Positions 1 to 7,006 of a DNA stretch of 9,787 nt are shown piece after piece. Source of the DNA: a bacterium (GTDB lineage Bacteria; JAGOBX01); NCBI GenBank assembly GCA_029551925.1, contig JAKPEO010000072.1, forward strand, positions 1 to 9,787, in the 5' to 3' direction. The stretch's first letter is position 1; each line of letters starts with the position of its first letter. Under the pieces are notes generated by a model, which saw only the letters and a program-made list of their open reading frames with translations, ran no database searches and was not told where the DNA came from. Position numbers and translations under genes: made by a program.

Positions 1-1062
1 TGCGAAAGATATTTTGATAAATTATTTTTTGAAAAATTGCGCGCTAAATATCTGAATGGCGAATTAACGAACGAACAAAATATTATCAAAGAAAAAATAG
101 ATTTGCCTGACGGATATTTAGACGAACTACCGCAGTCAGACAGCGCTGAATATCAAGCACTGTATAATTTAGGCATTGATGCTATAAAAAAAGACGAGGT
201 CGCGGCAGTAATAGTAAATGGCGGAATGGCTACGAGATTCGGAAATTGCGTAAAAGGGCTTGTAAATGTTTTTGACGATAAATCATTTCTTCAAATAAAA
301 ATCGAGAACATAAAAAAAATATGTTCTGATATCAACGCTAAAATGTATGTTTTTATAATGAACAGCATATTTACAGAAAAAGATACAATTAGACATTTTG
401 AAGAAAATGATTATTTCGGTTATGATAAAGACCGCATAATTTTTTTTAATCAATATTATTTTTTGAGATTAACAGAAGACGGCGAAATATTGAATAATGA
501 CGATTGTCAAGTAAAATACGGCTGCGGGCACGGCGATTTTTTTTATGCGTTTAAAGAATTCGTCTATCCAGATTTTAAAAATACAAACTTAAAATATTTA
601 TGTTATTCAAATGTAGATAATTTAGGAGCATATATTGAGCCGGCGATAATCGGTTATCATATTTCCAAAAATCAAGAGATGACAATTGAATTAGCGGAAA
701 AATACGAATATGACCGCGGCGGCGTGCCTGCTGTTGTCAGCGGCAGGAAATGTTTGATTGAAGAATTCAAATTGCCTCCAACATTTGACGCTAATAAAAT
801 TAGATATTTTAATACGGCGACTTATATATTTTCATTTGATATTTTTAAAAAAGATTTTGAATTAGCGTTTTATTTAGTTAAAAAAAATATCGATGATGTC
901 GAAGTAGAACAATTTGAAAGATTAGCCGGCGATTTGTCTTTGTTTTTATCAACAAATTTTTTGAAGATAGATAGAAGATTAAGATTTCATCCGATAAAAA
1001 CAACAGAAGATTTAGAAAATAGCAGAAAGCAATTAAAAGAATTATTAAAAAATAAAATTTGA
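1..1062 (+). CDS. UTP--sugar-1-phosphate uridylyltransferase (UDPGP family), 5' partial
   Basis: Probable cytoplasmic nucleotidyltransferase making a UDP-sugar (UDP-glucose or UDP-N-acetylglucosamine) from UTP and the sugar-1-phosphate. The frame is open from base 1, so the true start lies off the left edge; the TTG at 37 has no Shine-Dalgarno (SD) sequence and is not a convincing start. About 353 codons are visible. The nucleotide-binding loop reads GGMATRFG, followed by a CVKG lysine (residues 74-85 of the visible fragment), matching the family's GGxGTRxG...KG pattern. Further family-like motifs are CGHGD (~175-179), SNVDNLGAYIEP (~203-214), a typical metal/UTP-site region, and FNTATYIFS (~270-278). 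The bifunctional nuclease gene starts 16 nt after the TGA stop, suggesting one transcript. Family assignment is fairly secure; sugar specificity is not readable here. Confidence 0.83.
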   Translation, partial: CERYFDKLFFEKLRAKYLNGELTNEQNIIKEKIDLPDGYLDELPQSDSAEYQALYNLGIDAIKKDEVAAVIVNGGMATRFGNCVKGLVNVFDDKSFLQIKIENIKKICSDINAKMYVFIMNSIFTEKDTIRHFEENDYFGYDKDRIIFFNQYYFLRLTEDGEILNNDDCQVKYGCGHGDFFYAFKEFVYPDFKNTNLKYLCYSNVDNLGAYIEPAIIGYHISKNQEMTIELAEKYEYDRGGVPAVVSGRKCLIEEFKLPPTFDANKIRYFNTATYIFSFDIFKKDFELAFYLVKKNIDDVEVEQFERLAGDLSLFLSTNFLKIDRRLRFHPIKTTEDLENSRKQLKELLKNKI

Positions 1063-1078
1063 AGAATACGGAGAATTT

Positions 1079-1486
1079 ATGGCATTAGACGGCTATGGAT
1101 TAGTAGAAACTATTAATTTAGCGCGAGATGATAATGATAATAATGCGTTGTTATTAACAACATATTCTAAAAAAATAGTTGTTTTAGCAATAGGCGATGC
1201 GGAAGCGCATTCGATAATGCTGGAACTTAACAAGAAAAAATATGCAAGACCGCTCACACACGATTTAATGAAAAATATGTTGATCGCCGTAAATTATAAA
1301 ATTGAACGAGCGCTCATTACGGATTTAAAAAATAACACATATTACGCGCTTATACGAATAGTGTCAGAAGACGGAAAAAATATCGCGCATTTAGACGCGC
1401 GGCCAAGCGATGCAATCGCTATGGCATTGAGATTTGAAGCGGAAATATATGTCAATGAAAATCTATTGACACAAATTTCCGATTAG
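1079..1486 (+). CDS. Bifunctional nuclease family protein (DUF151/BFN)
   Basis: Small cytoplasmic protein of 135 aa, the usual size for the bacterial DUF151 domain. The diagnostic motif is the ARPSDAIAMALR stretch near residues 107-118, followed by an EIYV strand; the N-terminal half has the family pattern of alternating strands and a helix that contains GDAEAHSI. Some plant and thermophile members have been reported to have DNase/RNase activity, but the role of most bacterial homologues is unproven. The ATG is well supported by GGAG at 1070-1073, 5 nt upstream. It lies 16 nt after the uridylyltransferase gene and 20 nt before the ketopantoate reductase gene, so the three are probably co-transcribed. 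Nothing looks truncated. Confidence 0.9.
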   Translation: MALDGYGLVETINLARDDNDNNALLLTTYSKKIVVLAIGDAEAHSIMLELNKKKYARPLTHDLMKNMLIAVNYKIERALITDLKNNTYYALIRIVSEDGKNIAHLDARPSDAIAMALRFEAEIYVNENLLTQISD

Positions 1487-1506
1487 AATAAGGAAAGAAT
1501 TAGAAG

Positions 1507-2445
1507 ATGGAAAAACTGAAAATTTTAATATACGGCGCCGGTGCAGTCGGCGGTTATTATGGATTAAGATTAATGCAAGCCGGCTATGATATTTCATTTG
1601 CCGCGCGCTCTAAAAAATTAGAAATTTTTAGAAATGAAGGGCTGACGCTCGATAGTTTCGCTACTGGCAAGACAGAATTTAAAAGTTTGAAATTATTAGA
1701 TACTGAAACAATTACTGATAGCGCTGATAAATTTGATTTAATAATTTTATCAGTTAAATCTTACGATACTCAAAGCAATATTGAAAAATTAAAGAAAATA
1801 TTAGCGCCGTGCGGTAAAATAATATGTTTTCAAAACGGCGTAGAAAACGAGGAATTATTATTAACAGCATTTGACAAAAATCAGATTATCGGAGCTGCTG
1901 TTTTTATTGCTGTCGCTTTAGAACACGGAAATGTAGTAAAACACACTGGCACAGATAGAATAGTATTTGGATATTGGGATGAAACTATAAACTCAACGAA
2001 ATTGGACTGGCTGAAAAAAATATTTGACAGCGCAAATCTGCCGAATGAACTTTCGCAAAATATAAAAAAAGATAAATGGACAAAACTTGTGTGGAATGCA
2101 GCGTTTAATAGTTTGTCAGTAGCGCTTAATTCAGTAGTGATGGATATGCTGAAAAACGAGCATTCAGCGTATTTATTAAGAAATACAATGCTTGAAGTAA
2201 TCGAAGTAGCGAAATCATTAGATATTATTATTGACAAAAAAATTGTCGATAATTATTTAACAATTGAATCGAATATAGGCGAATTTAAAACCTCGATGCT
2301 CCAAGATTTTGAAAAAGGCAGAAAATTAGAATATGAGTATTTAAACGGCGCAGTTATCAGGGCTGCAAAAAAAAATAATATTTCTGCGCCGTTTAATACT
2401 TTTTTATATAAAATTTTAGCGTTTAAAGAATGCAATAAAAAATAA
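1507..2445 (+). CDS. panE: 2-dehydropantoate 2-reductase (ketopantoate reductase)
   Basis: Cytoplasmic NADPH-dependent reductase turning 2-dehydropantoate into pantoate for pantothenate and coenzyme A synthesis. The 312-aa length fits the PanE/ApbA family. The N-terminal Rossmann fold has the dinucleotide loop GAGAVGGYYG (residues 10-19), then SVKSYDT (82-88) and FQNG (108-111, N110 aligning with E. coli Asn98). The C-terminal helical domain has W191-T-K193, whose lysine aligns with catalytic Lys176, then N197 and N201, and an EYEYLNG segment (275-281) whose E275 aligns with Glu256. All expected catalytic positions are therefore present. The SD is AGGA at 1491-1494, a rather long 12 nt from the ATG. 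No other pantothenate gene is visible, and some family paralogues reduce other 2-oxo acids, so the substrate is inferred. Confidence 0.88.
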   Translation: MEKLKILIYGAGAVGGYYGLRLMQAGYDISFAARSKKLEIFRNEGLTLDSFATGKTEFKSLKLLDTETITDSADKFDLIILSVKSYDTQSNIEKLKKILAPCGKIICFQNGVENEELLLTAFDKNQIIGAAVFIAVALEHGNVVKHTGTDRIVFGYWDETINSTKLDWLKKIFDSANLPNELSQNIKKDKWTKLVWNAAFNSLSVALNSVVMDMLKNEHSAYLLRNTMLEVIEVAKSLDIIIDKKIVDNYLTIESNIGEFKTSMLQDFEKGRKLEYEYLNGAVIRAAKKNNISAPFNTFLYKILAFKECNKK

Positions 2446-2474
2446 TTTTAATTTTTTGCTGAAATAAAAAAATA

Positions 2475-2504
2475 TTGACAATGTATAAATGAATTTTGTA
2501 TAAT
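2475..2504 (+). promoter_or_regulatory. Consensus sigma70-type promoter for the shell protein/PhoH operon
   Basis: TTGACA (2475-2480) and TATAAT (2499-2504) are both perfect consensus hexamers separated by 18 nt. The predicted start point is about 2510-2512, only 2-4 nt before the ATG at 2514. The site lies in the 68-nt gap after the ketopantoate reductase gene and separates two transcription units. Confidence 0.85.
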
Positions 2505-2513
2505 TGTAGAGTT

Positions 2514-2789
2514 ATGGAAATAGGCAAAATTATTGGCAGATGCGTAGCTACAAAAAAAGGTCCGAGGTTAGATGGCAATAGATTATTATTAATCCAGCCG
2601 TTGAATTTCAAACAAGAGCCGAAAGGCGAGCCGTTTTTAGCGTGGGATTGCGTAGATGCAGGCGCAGGCGAAATAGTAATATTAGCGCGCGGCGGCGAAG
2701 CGATGCTGCCGTTTCCTGAACCATTCCCGCCGATAGATAAAACCGCAGTAGCAATAGTAGATACAATAAATTATTGTCCGGACGCTTAA
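2514..2789 (+). CDS. EutN/CcmL family bacterial microcompartment vertex protein
   Basis: Small protein of 91 aa matching the pentameric vertex proteins that close the corners of carboxysomes and ethanolamine/propanediol-type microcompartments. Family features are the start MEIGKIIGRCVATKKGP, then LDGNRLLLIQPL, the AGAGEIVILARGGEA core (roughly residues 48-62) and the closing IDKTAVAIVDTIN strand. The ATG at 2514 is preferred over an in-frame TTG at 2496 because homologues begin at this point and the TTG overlaps the -10 box. There is no useful SD: only GAG two bases upstream. The predicted transcript start is ~3 nt before the ATG, so translation is probably leaderless. No other shell protein or encapsulated enzyme gene is visible, so a microcompartment role cannot be assumed. 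The PhoH gene follows after 5 nt. Confidence 0.88.
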   Translation: MEIGKIIGRCVATKKGPRLDGNRLLLIQPLNFKQEPKGEPFLAWDCVDAGAGEIVILARGGEAMLPFPEPFPPIDKTAVAIVDTINYCPDA

Positions 2790-2794
2790 TTAAA

Positions 2795-4108
2795 ATGAAG
2801 AAAATATTTATTATTGATACGAATGTTTTATTGCATGACGCAAATTGCATTTTTAAATTTCAAGATAATATTGTAGTTATTCCGATTGTCGTGCTTGAAG
2901 AATTAGACACATTTAAAAAAAGAATGGATGAAGTCGGTAGAAACTGCCGCATTGTTTCGCGGATATTAGATGATTTGCGAAAAAATGAAAACAAACTATC
3001 AGAGGGCGCGAATTTAGCTAATGGCGGAATATTGAAAGTAATGCTTTCTGATATGAACGCTTTGAATGATTTGCCGCAGGAATTGCGCAATCCAACTGCT
3101 GATAATAGAATATTAGCGCTTGCTTTGAGTTTGCAAAAAGCCGGCAATAAAGTTATTTTGATTTCAAAAGATTTGAATATGCGCATAAAAGCAGACGCAT
3201 TAGAAATAGAAGCAGAAGATTATGAAGTAGATAAAGTTAATATTGAAGAATTATACTCAGGCGTAGCGCAGATAGAAATTTCAACTGACCAATATGAAAT
3301 ATTAGCGAATAATAGAAAATTAAAATACGAAATTGATAATTTATTTAGCAATCAATGCTTAATAATAAATTCCGAAAATTTGCAGCAATTATACGGAATA
3401 TACGATAAAAAAGAAAAATTAATTAGATTGCTGAAATACGATAGTTCTAAGGTTTGGGGAATAAGACCAAAAAATGTTGAGCAGTTATTTGCTTTTGATT
3501 TGTTGTTGAATGATGAAATAAAATTAGTTACGCTTGTCGGATTTGCAGGCACTGGCAAGACATTATTAGCGCTTGCTACTGGTTTGGCAAAAGTATTAGA
3601 TGAAAATAAATATTCAAAATTATTGGTGTCAAGACCGATTATACCATTAGGCAAGGATTTGGGATATTTGCCCGGCGATGTGTATGAAAAATTGATGCCG
3701 CGAATGCAGCCGATTTCTGATAATTTAGAATTTTTATTTAAAGAATCAAATAGTTCGTTGAGCGCAAGTGGTGAACTTGAAAATTTAATAGAAAATAATG
3801 TGATTGAATTAGAAGCGGTGACTTATATTCGCGGGCGCAGTATTCCTAATCAATTTATAATAGTAGATGAAGCGCAAAATCTTACGCCGCATGAAATAAA
3901 AACAATTATTACGCGAGTAGGCGCAAATACTAAAATTGTTTTTACAGGCGATCCTTATCAGATTGACCATCCTTATCTTGATTCTGACAGCAATGGTTTA
4001 ACTTATTTAGTCGAGCGTTTTAAGAATCAGCCGCTTGCAGCGCATATAACATTTAGAAAAGGCGAACGAAGCGAACTCGCGCAAATTGCCGCTGAATTGT
4101 TAGGTTAA
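2795..4108 (+). CDS. phoH2: PIN-PhoH family ATPase (PhoH2-type)
   Basis: 437-aa fusion of an N-terminal PIN ribonuclease domain and a C-terminal PhoH P-loop ATPase; studied PhoH2 proteins unwind and cleave RNA using ATP. PIN acidic residues are visible: D8 in FIIDTN, E35/E36 and D38 in VLEELD, D103 in TADN, and D126 in ISKD, so the nuclease site looks intact. The ATPase domain has Walker A GFAGTGKT (249-256), the RPIIPLGKDLGYLPGD segment (280-295), Walker B IIVDEAQ (355-361) and the conserved FTGDPYQID (383-391). The ATG at 2795 gives the usual MKKIFIIDTNVLLHD start; an upstream in-frame TTG at 2774 would overlap the shell gene and add seven non-conserved residues. The SD is weak (GGA at 2780-2782), so translation is probably coupled to the preceding gene, which ends 5 nt upstream. 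Confidence 0.92.
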   Translation: MKKIFIIDTNVLLHDANCIFKFQDNIVVIPIVVLEELDTFKKRMDEVGRNCRIVSRILDDLRKNENKLSEGANLANGGILKVMLSDMNALNDLPQELRNPTADNRILALALSLQKAGNKVILISKDLNMRIKADALEIEAEDYEVDKVNIEELYSGVAQIEISTDQYEILANNRKLKYEIDNLFSNQCLIINSENLQQLYGIYDKKEKLIRLLKYDSSKVWGIRPKNVEQLFAFDLLLNDEIKLVTLVGFAGTGKTLLALATGLAKVLDENKYSKLLVSRPIIPLGKDLGYLPGDVYEKLMPRMQPISDNLEFLFKESNSSLSASGELENLIENNVIELEAVTYIRGRSIPNQFIIVDEAQNLTPHEIKTIITRVGANTKIVFTGDPYQIDHPYLDSDSNGLTYLVERFKNQPLAAHITFRKGERSELAQIAAELLG

Positions 4109-4132
4109 TTTTTTCAGGAGTGAGTTTTCTGA

Positions 4133-5071
4133 ATGATTAACAGAATTTTAAATATAATATTCATTGTTTTATTTTGCATAATAATTTATCTGTTTTTTTA
4201 TTTTTTTCCGGATTTGGTCGGCGGCGATTTAATAAATCAAAAAAATGCATCGCTTGTTGTTTTAATTTTGTTATGCGTGTTTTTGCTGATTTATGCAATT
4301 AACGAATTTTTGCTTTTAGATAAAAAAATAAAACGCGAAACAAAAGAAAATAAATTAAAATTAGACGCATTAACTGAAAATTACGAAAATAAAATTAATG
4401 AATTAAAAAAAGAAATAGAATTTTTGAATAATAAATTAGTTCAGCAGAAGGAAACTTTATATAAAGAATATGAAGAAAAACTGAATGAATACAAAATTCA
4501 GACAGATTTTGAAGGTAAAACGCGAGTATTTGAAAATTATAAGGGCTTTGTTAATAATTTAAAAAATGCGTATTTAGAAGAATTTAAAAATATTTTTTCT
4601 AATCATACTGCTATTGACAATTTTAGAGAATTAAAGAATAACATCGATAAAATAAATTTTTTGTTGGGTAATATATGTTATTCGTATTATCGTAATGTCG
4701 ATATATTTTCAGATAATGTTTTGACTAATCTTAATCAGAAAGTAGAATTATTTTCAGATGATATTGAGATGGTAAAAAAAATATTGACTTATTCATCTGC
4801 TGAAATATACATATCGCAAAATGCTGAAATGTTTATAGACGATGATTTAAAAGAAAATAAAGCGCTAAAAAAGATTAACATCTGCCAAAATTCGATTAAT
4901 ACTAATATTTTAATTGTTAATGAAGTTGATTTGTATATTATTTTGAATAATGAATATTTTTATATTTTTAATAATCAGTTGATACAGGAATTTCGCAGTT
5001 GTTTTATTGTGCTGCGCGAATACCAAAATGATTATTCAAAAATTGAAGATATTAGGAAATTGCCGTTTTGA
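4133..5071 (+). CDS. Two-helix membrane protein with coiled coil, function unknown
   Basis: I do not recognise a family for this 312-aa protein. Two strongly hydrophobic segments are visible at about residues 5-25 and 39-62, separated by a short loop with PDLVGGD. A highly charged Lys/Glu-rich stretch of coiled-coil character follows (about 63-125), then a cytoplasmic-looking C-terminal region (about 130-312) with no known motif. This layout suggests an inner-membrane anchor or scaffold with its main body inside the cell. The SD is AGGAG at 4116-4120, 12 nt before the ATG. The gene starts 24 nt after PhoH, and its TGA stop overlaps the TTG start of the GGDEF gene by 4 nt. The tight coupling suggests that it works with the diguanylate cyclase, perhaps placing it at the membrane; that is inference. 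Confidence 0.7.
   Translation: MINRILNIIFIVLFCIIIYLFFYFFPDLVGGDLINQKNASLVVLILLCVFLLIYAINEFLLLDKKIKRETKENKLKLDALTENYENKINELKKEIEFLNNKLVQQKETLYKEYEEKLNEYKIQTDFEGKTRVFENYKGFVNNLKNAYLEEFKNIFSNHTAIDNFRELKNNIDKINFLLGNICYSYYRNVDIFSDNVLTNLNQKVELFSDDIEMVKKILTYSSAEIYISQNAEMFIDDDLKENKALKKINICQNSINTNILIVNEVDLYIILNNEYFYIFNNQLIQEFRSCFIVLREYQNDYSKIEDIRKLPF
5054..5071 (+). promoter_or_regulatory. RBS and TTGA stop/start overlap coupling two genes
   Basis: AGGA at 5054-5057 lies 10 nt before a TTG start (5068-5070). The TGA stop of the membrane protein gene (5069-5071) shares three of its bases' positions with the start region, giving a 4-nt TTGA overlap. No better ATG exists near the N-terminal YDYWQCP motif that needs to be included, so the TTG is chosen and translational coupling is likely. 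Confidence 0.65.
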
Positions 5072-6708
5072 AAAAAATAAATAACAATATTTTATATGAT
5101 TATTGGCAGTGTCCTTATAAAGTAAAATTACTGCATTACAGCGGTCAAGGGGATAATGCCGCGTTATATACCAATAAAAATTTAGATTTTGCAAAGTCCA
5201 TATATGCTGCAATCCGCGATTTTTATAAGAATCCGCTTAACTGCCGCACTTTGCAAAATTTAGAAAATTATCTGCGGGCTAATTGGATAGGCGATAATTA
5301 TTTTAGCGTTGAAGAAGAGCGAGCATTCGGTCTTGAAGCGATTGAAATATTGAAAAATTTTTATTTTCACAATGACATCCATAAACTGTATAATTTTATG
5401 GATAAAACTTTGACTTATAAAATTGACGGTATTGAATATTTTGCCAAATATCAGTTTGGCGAATATTATGCGGCATTGAATAAATTTTTGATTCTTGAAT
5501 ATTCTGTTTCGCCTTATTCGTCAAAGGCGCTTAAAACTAAATTTGATGTGTTTGAAGATTTTAATGCGCTTAATAGAATAATCGGAATTTTTAAAAATTT
5601 TAATGTGCAGACAGTGGTATATAGACGAATATTTTTGAGAAGTTTGCAAATTAATGATTTTACTATCACGCTTAATGATTTTCAGGAATATTATAATTAT
5701 TTTGTAGAAAAAGTAAAAGAATACTTGCAAGGTGATATAGAGCGTTTTCCTAGAAAGACTGGCAGACATTGCGGATTTTGCAGAGTGAGCGCTATTTGTC
5801 AATTATCGCAGGAGATAAGTTATTCTGAAAATCAGCAGTTTTTTAAATTTTTGAGATTTATTACTGATTTACTTCAAACGGAATTTAATTATTATGCTTT
5901 TGAAAATTGCATAAAAGAAAAATTGAAATTAGTGCTGCCTTTTAAGATAGACTATAAAATATTTGATACGCAGCAATTAACTGAAAATTTCGGGCAGCAG
6001 TTTACTGATTATTTAGTTATGAACGCCGATGATTTTCAATTGAAATATTTTGATTGCGAAGGAAATTATTGGTATTATGCTTTTATTGGAGAATACGATA
6101 ATTTAAAGCATTTTTTGATTTTTGTTTTGAATATTCCGCTGAATCCTGAATATTCTATGCATATTGATTTATTGCTGTCTTATATTAAAGTTAAAAGTCA
6201 TCAGATACAATTATATGAATTGTCAGTTAAAGACAAGTTAACGAATTTGTACAATCACGGCTATTACAGATACATTTCGGAAGAAGAACTAAAACGAGCA
6301 AAAAGATATAATAAAAAATTGGGATTTTTGCTGTTTGACATTGATTTTTTCAAAAAATTTAATGATACATACGGGCATCAGGCTGGCGATTTTGTGCTTA
6401 TAAATGTAGCTAGTATTTTCAAAAAATCAATGCGCACGCAAGATATTTGCGTGCGCTATGGCGGCGAAGAATTTTTGGCTATCTGCCCAGACATAAACGC
6501 GCAAGAATTATTTAATTTAGCAGAAAATTTGCGAATTACAATAGAAAATCAAACTTTTTATTATGAAGATAAAGTTTTAAATGTTACGATTAGCGGTGGC
6601 ATCACTCTTTTTCCAGACGAAGGCAATGATGTGCTTTCGCTCGTCAGAATCGCTGATAATAAATTATACGAATCCAAGAAAAACGGTAGAAATCGGATAA
6701 CAATTTAA
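5068..6708 (+). CDS. Fusion: degenerate Cas4/AddB-like Fe-S nuclease fold + GGDEF diguanylate cyclase
   Basis: 546 aa. The C-terminal GGDEF domain (~385-546) should make c-di-GMP from two GTP: it has DKLTNLYNHGYY (388-400), FDIDFFKKFNDTYGH (423-437), the intact active-site loop GGEEF (465-469) and RTQD (456-459) exactly five residues upstream, the canonical RxxD inhibitory I-site. The N-terminal part (~1-250) resembles the Cas4/AddB PD-(D/E)XK fold with a 4Fe-4S cluster: C15 in YWQCPYK, then C235-x2-C238-x5-C244. The nuclease site looks dead: in the LILEYSVS strand E144 remains but the lysine position is S146, and the preceding acidic position appears to be Q129. Residues ~260-375 may be a degenerate GAF-like sensor, and ~370-387 a linker helix. 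No membrane segment is seen; the upstream membrane protein overlaps it by 4 nt. GGDEF is certain; the N-terminal fold is inferred from motifs. Confidence 0.9.
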   Translation: MKKINNNILYDYWQCPYKVKLLHYSGQGDNAALYTNKNLDFAKSIYAAIRDFYKNPLNCRTLQNLENYLRANWIGDNYFSVEEERAFGLEAIEILKNFYFHNDIHKLYNFMDKTLTYKIDGIEYFAKYQFGEYYAALNKFLILEYSVSPYSSKALKTKFDVFEDFNALNRIIGIFKNFNVQTVVYRRIFLRSLQINDFTITLNDFQEYYNYFVEKVKEYLQGDIERFPRKTGRHCGFCRVSAICQLSQEISYSENQQFFKFLRFITDLLQTEFNYYAFENCIKEKLKLVLPFKIDYKIFDTQQLTENFGQQFTDYLVMNADDFQLKYFDCEGNYWYYAFIGEYDNLKHFLIFVLNIPLNPEYSMHIDLLLSYIKVKSHQIQLYELSVKDKLTNLYNHGYYRYISEEELKRAKRYNKKLGFLLFDIDFFKKFNDTYGHQAGDFVLINVASIFKKSMRTQDICVRYGGEEFLAICPDINAQELFNLAENLRITIENQTFYYEDKVLNVTISGGITLFPDEGNDVLSLVRIADNKLYESKKNGRNRITI

Positions 6709-6720
6709 CTTCAAAAAAAA

Positions 6721-6748
6721 TTGACAAATATTTTTTTGTTATTATACT
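6721..6748 (+). promoter_or_regulatory. Strong sigma70-type promoter of a short transcription unit
   Basis: TTGACA at 6721-6726 (perfect -35) and TATACT at 6743-6748 (one base off TATAAT) are separated by 16 nt. The predicted start is about 6754-6756. It begins just 13 nt after the GGDEF gene stop and points into a hairpin/terminator region, not directly into an open reading frame. Confidence 0.75.
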
Positions 6749-6763
6749 GTTCAAAAATTGAAC
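6749..6763. promoter_or_regulatory. Operator-like perfect palindrome at the predicted start point
   Basis: GTTCAA (6749-6754), AAA, TTGAAC (6758-6763): a perfect 6-bp inverted repeat directly after the -10 box and straddling the predicted +1. This is a common position for a repressor site. Its binder is unknown; the helix-turn-helix regulator starting at 7025 is one candidate by proximity only. Confidence 0.45.
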
Positions 6764-6826
6764 ACTTGTTTTTTACGAGTGTAAAAAATAATAATATCTG
6801 TTGCGGCGATATTATTATTTTTTTTT
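6755..6826 (+). ncRNA. Candidate small RNA (~72 nt) with its own promoter and terminator
   Basis: From the predicted start near 6755 the transcript would fold into an 8-bp hairpin, ACACTTGT (6762-6769) with ACGAGTGT (6775-6782), containing one G-U pair and a T5 loop. A 16-bp terminator-like hairpin ends it. No start codon with an RBS or meaningful reading frame is present, so a non-coding RNA is the simplest reading. It matches no RNA family that I recognise. It could instead act as a leader/attenuator for the regulator gene at 7025 if the terminator is read through. Existence is inferred from promoter plus structure only. Confidence 0.5.
6783..6826 (+). terminator. Rho-independent terminator-like hairpin, AT-rich stem
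   Basis: Sixteen uninterrupted base pairs (6783-6798 with 6808-6823) close a 9-nt loop, TGTTGCGGC. The 3' arm merges into a T-run ending at 6826, and the 5' arm begins with six A, so it could work on both strands. The stem has only one G-C pair, at the loop end, so strength is uncertain. It also lies 75 nt past the GGDEF stop and would end that operon. Confidence 0.65.
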
Positions 6827-7006
6827 ACAATTTTATGAACGAAGAACAGTATTGATTATTAAATCGTAGAAAGTGTCTTTTATTGTAAAATTCCGCAATA
6901 TTTTTTAATTTTAAAATTATTTCGATATTTTTTTTAGATTTTACCATCGTTTAGAAAAAAATATTTTAGCTTCCAAAAATTTTTTATCAATAAATTTTTA
7001 ATTTTT
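6827..7006. other. Gene-free AT-rich spacer upstream of the regulator gene
   Basis: This is the rest of the 316-nt gap between the GGDEF and regulator genes. I see no convincing promoter or reading frame; the sequence is so AT-rich that hexamer matches mean little. It holds an A/T-only 10-bp inverted repeat (6925-6934 with 6955-6964, 20-nt loop) and a lone AAAGTGTCTTT (6870-6880) weakly resembling the conserved end of the REP repeats further right. The promoter of the regulator gene may be here but cannot be assigned. Confidence 0.4.

Noticed and set aside
37-39. TTG as the start of the uridylyltransferase gene
   Set aside because: The frame is open upstream to base 1 and no Shine-Dalgarno precedes the TTG; the gene is cut by the window edge.
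2436-2465. Possible terminator after the ketopantoate reductase gene
   Set aside because: Only an A/T-only imperfect repeat (AAAAAAT...ATTTTTT) is present; such stems are expected by chance in this composition.
2496-2498. TTG as an upstream start of the shell-vertex protein
   Set aside because: It overlaps the spacer/-10 region of a perfect promoter and adds six residues (MYNCRV) that are not typical of EutN/CcmL proteins.
2774-2776. TTG as an upstream start of the PIN-PhoH gene
   Set aside because: It lies inside the shell gene and adds seven residues before the usual MKKIFIIDTN start; the ATG at 2795 fits the family.
1881-3654. Several minus-strand open frames opposite panE, eutN and phoH
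   Set aside because: They lie fully opposite well-recognised plus-strand genes, have no family motifs or RBS, and reflect the codon pattern of the real genes.
5068-5820. CRISPR link suggested by the Cas4-like domain
   Set aside because: No repeat-spacer array or other cas gene is visible in the window, and the nuclease site appears lost.
6759-6773. LexA-like (Gram-positive SOS) box TGAACACTTGTTTT
   Set aside because: It departs from the consensus at several positions, and its bases are better explained by the two hairpin/palindrome structures there.
6925-6964. Hairpin in the leader of the regulator gene as a riboswitch or attenuator
   Set aside because: A/T-only 10-bp stem with a 20-nt loop and no recognisable conserved aptamer; not distinguishable from chance.
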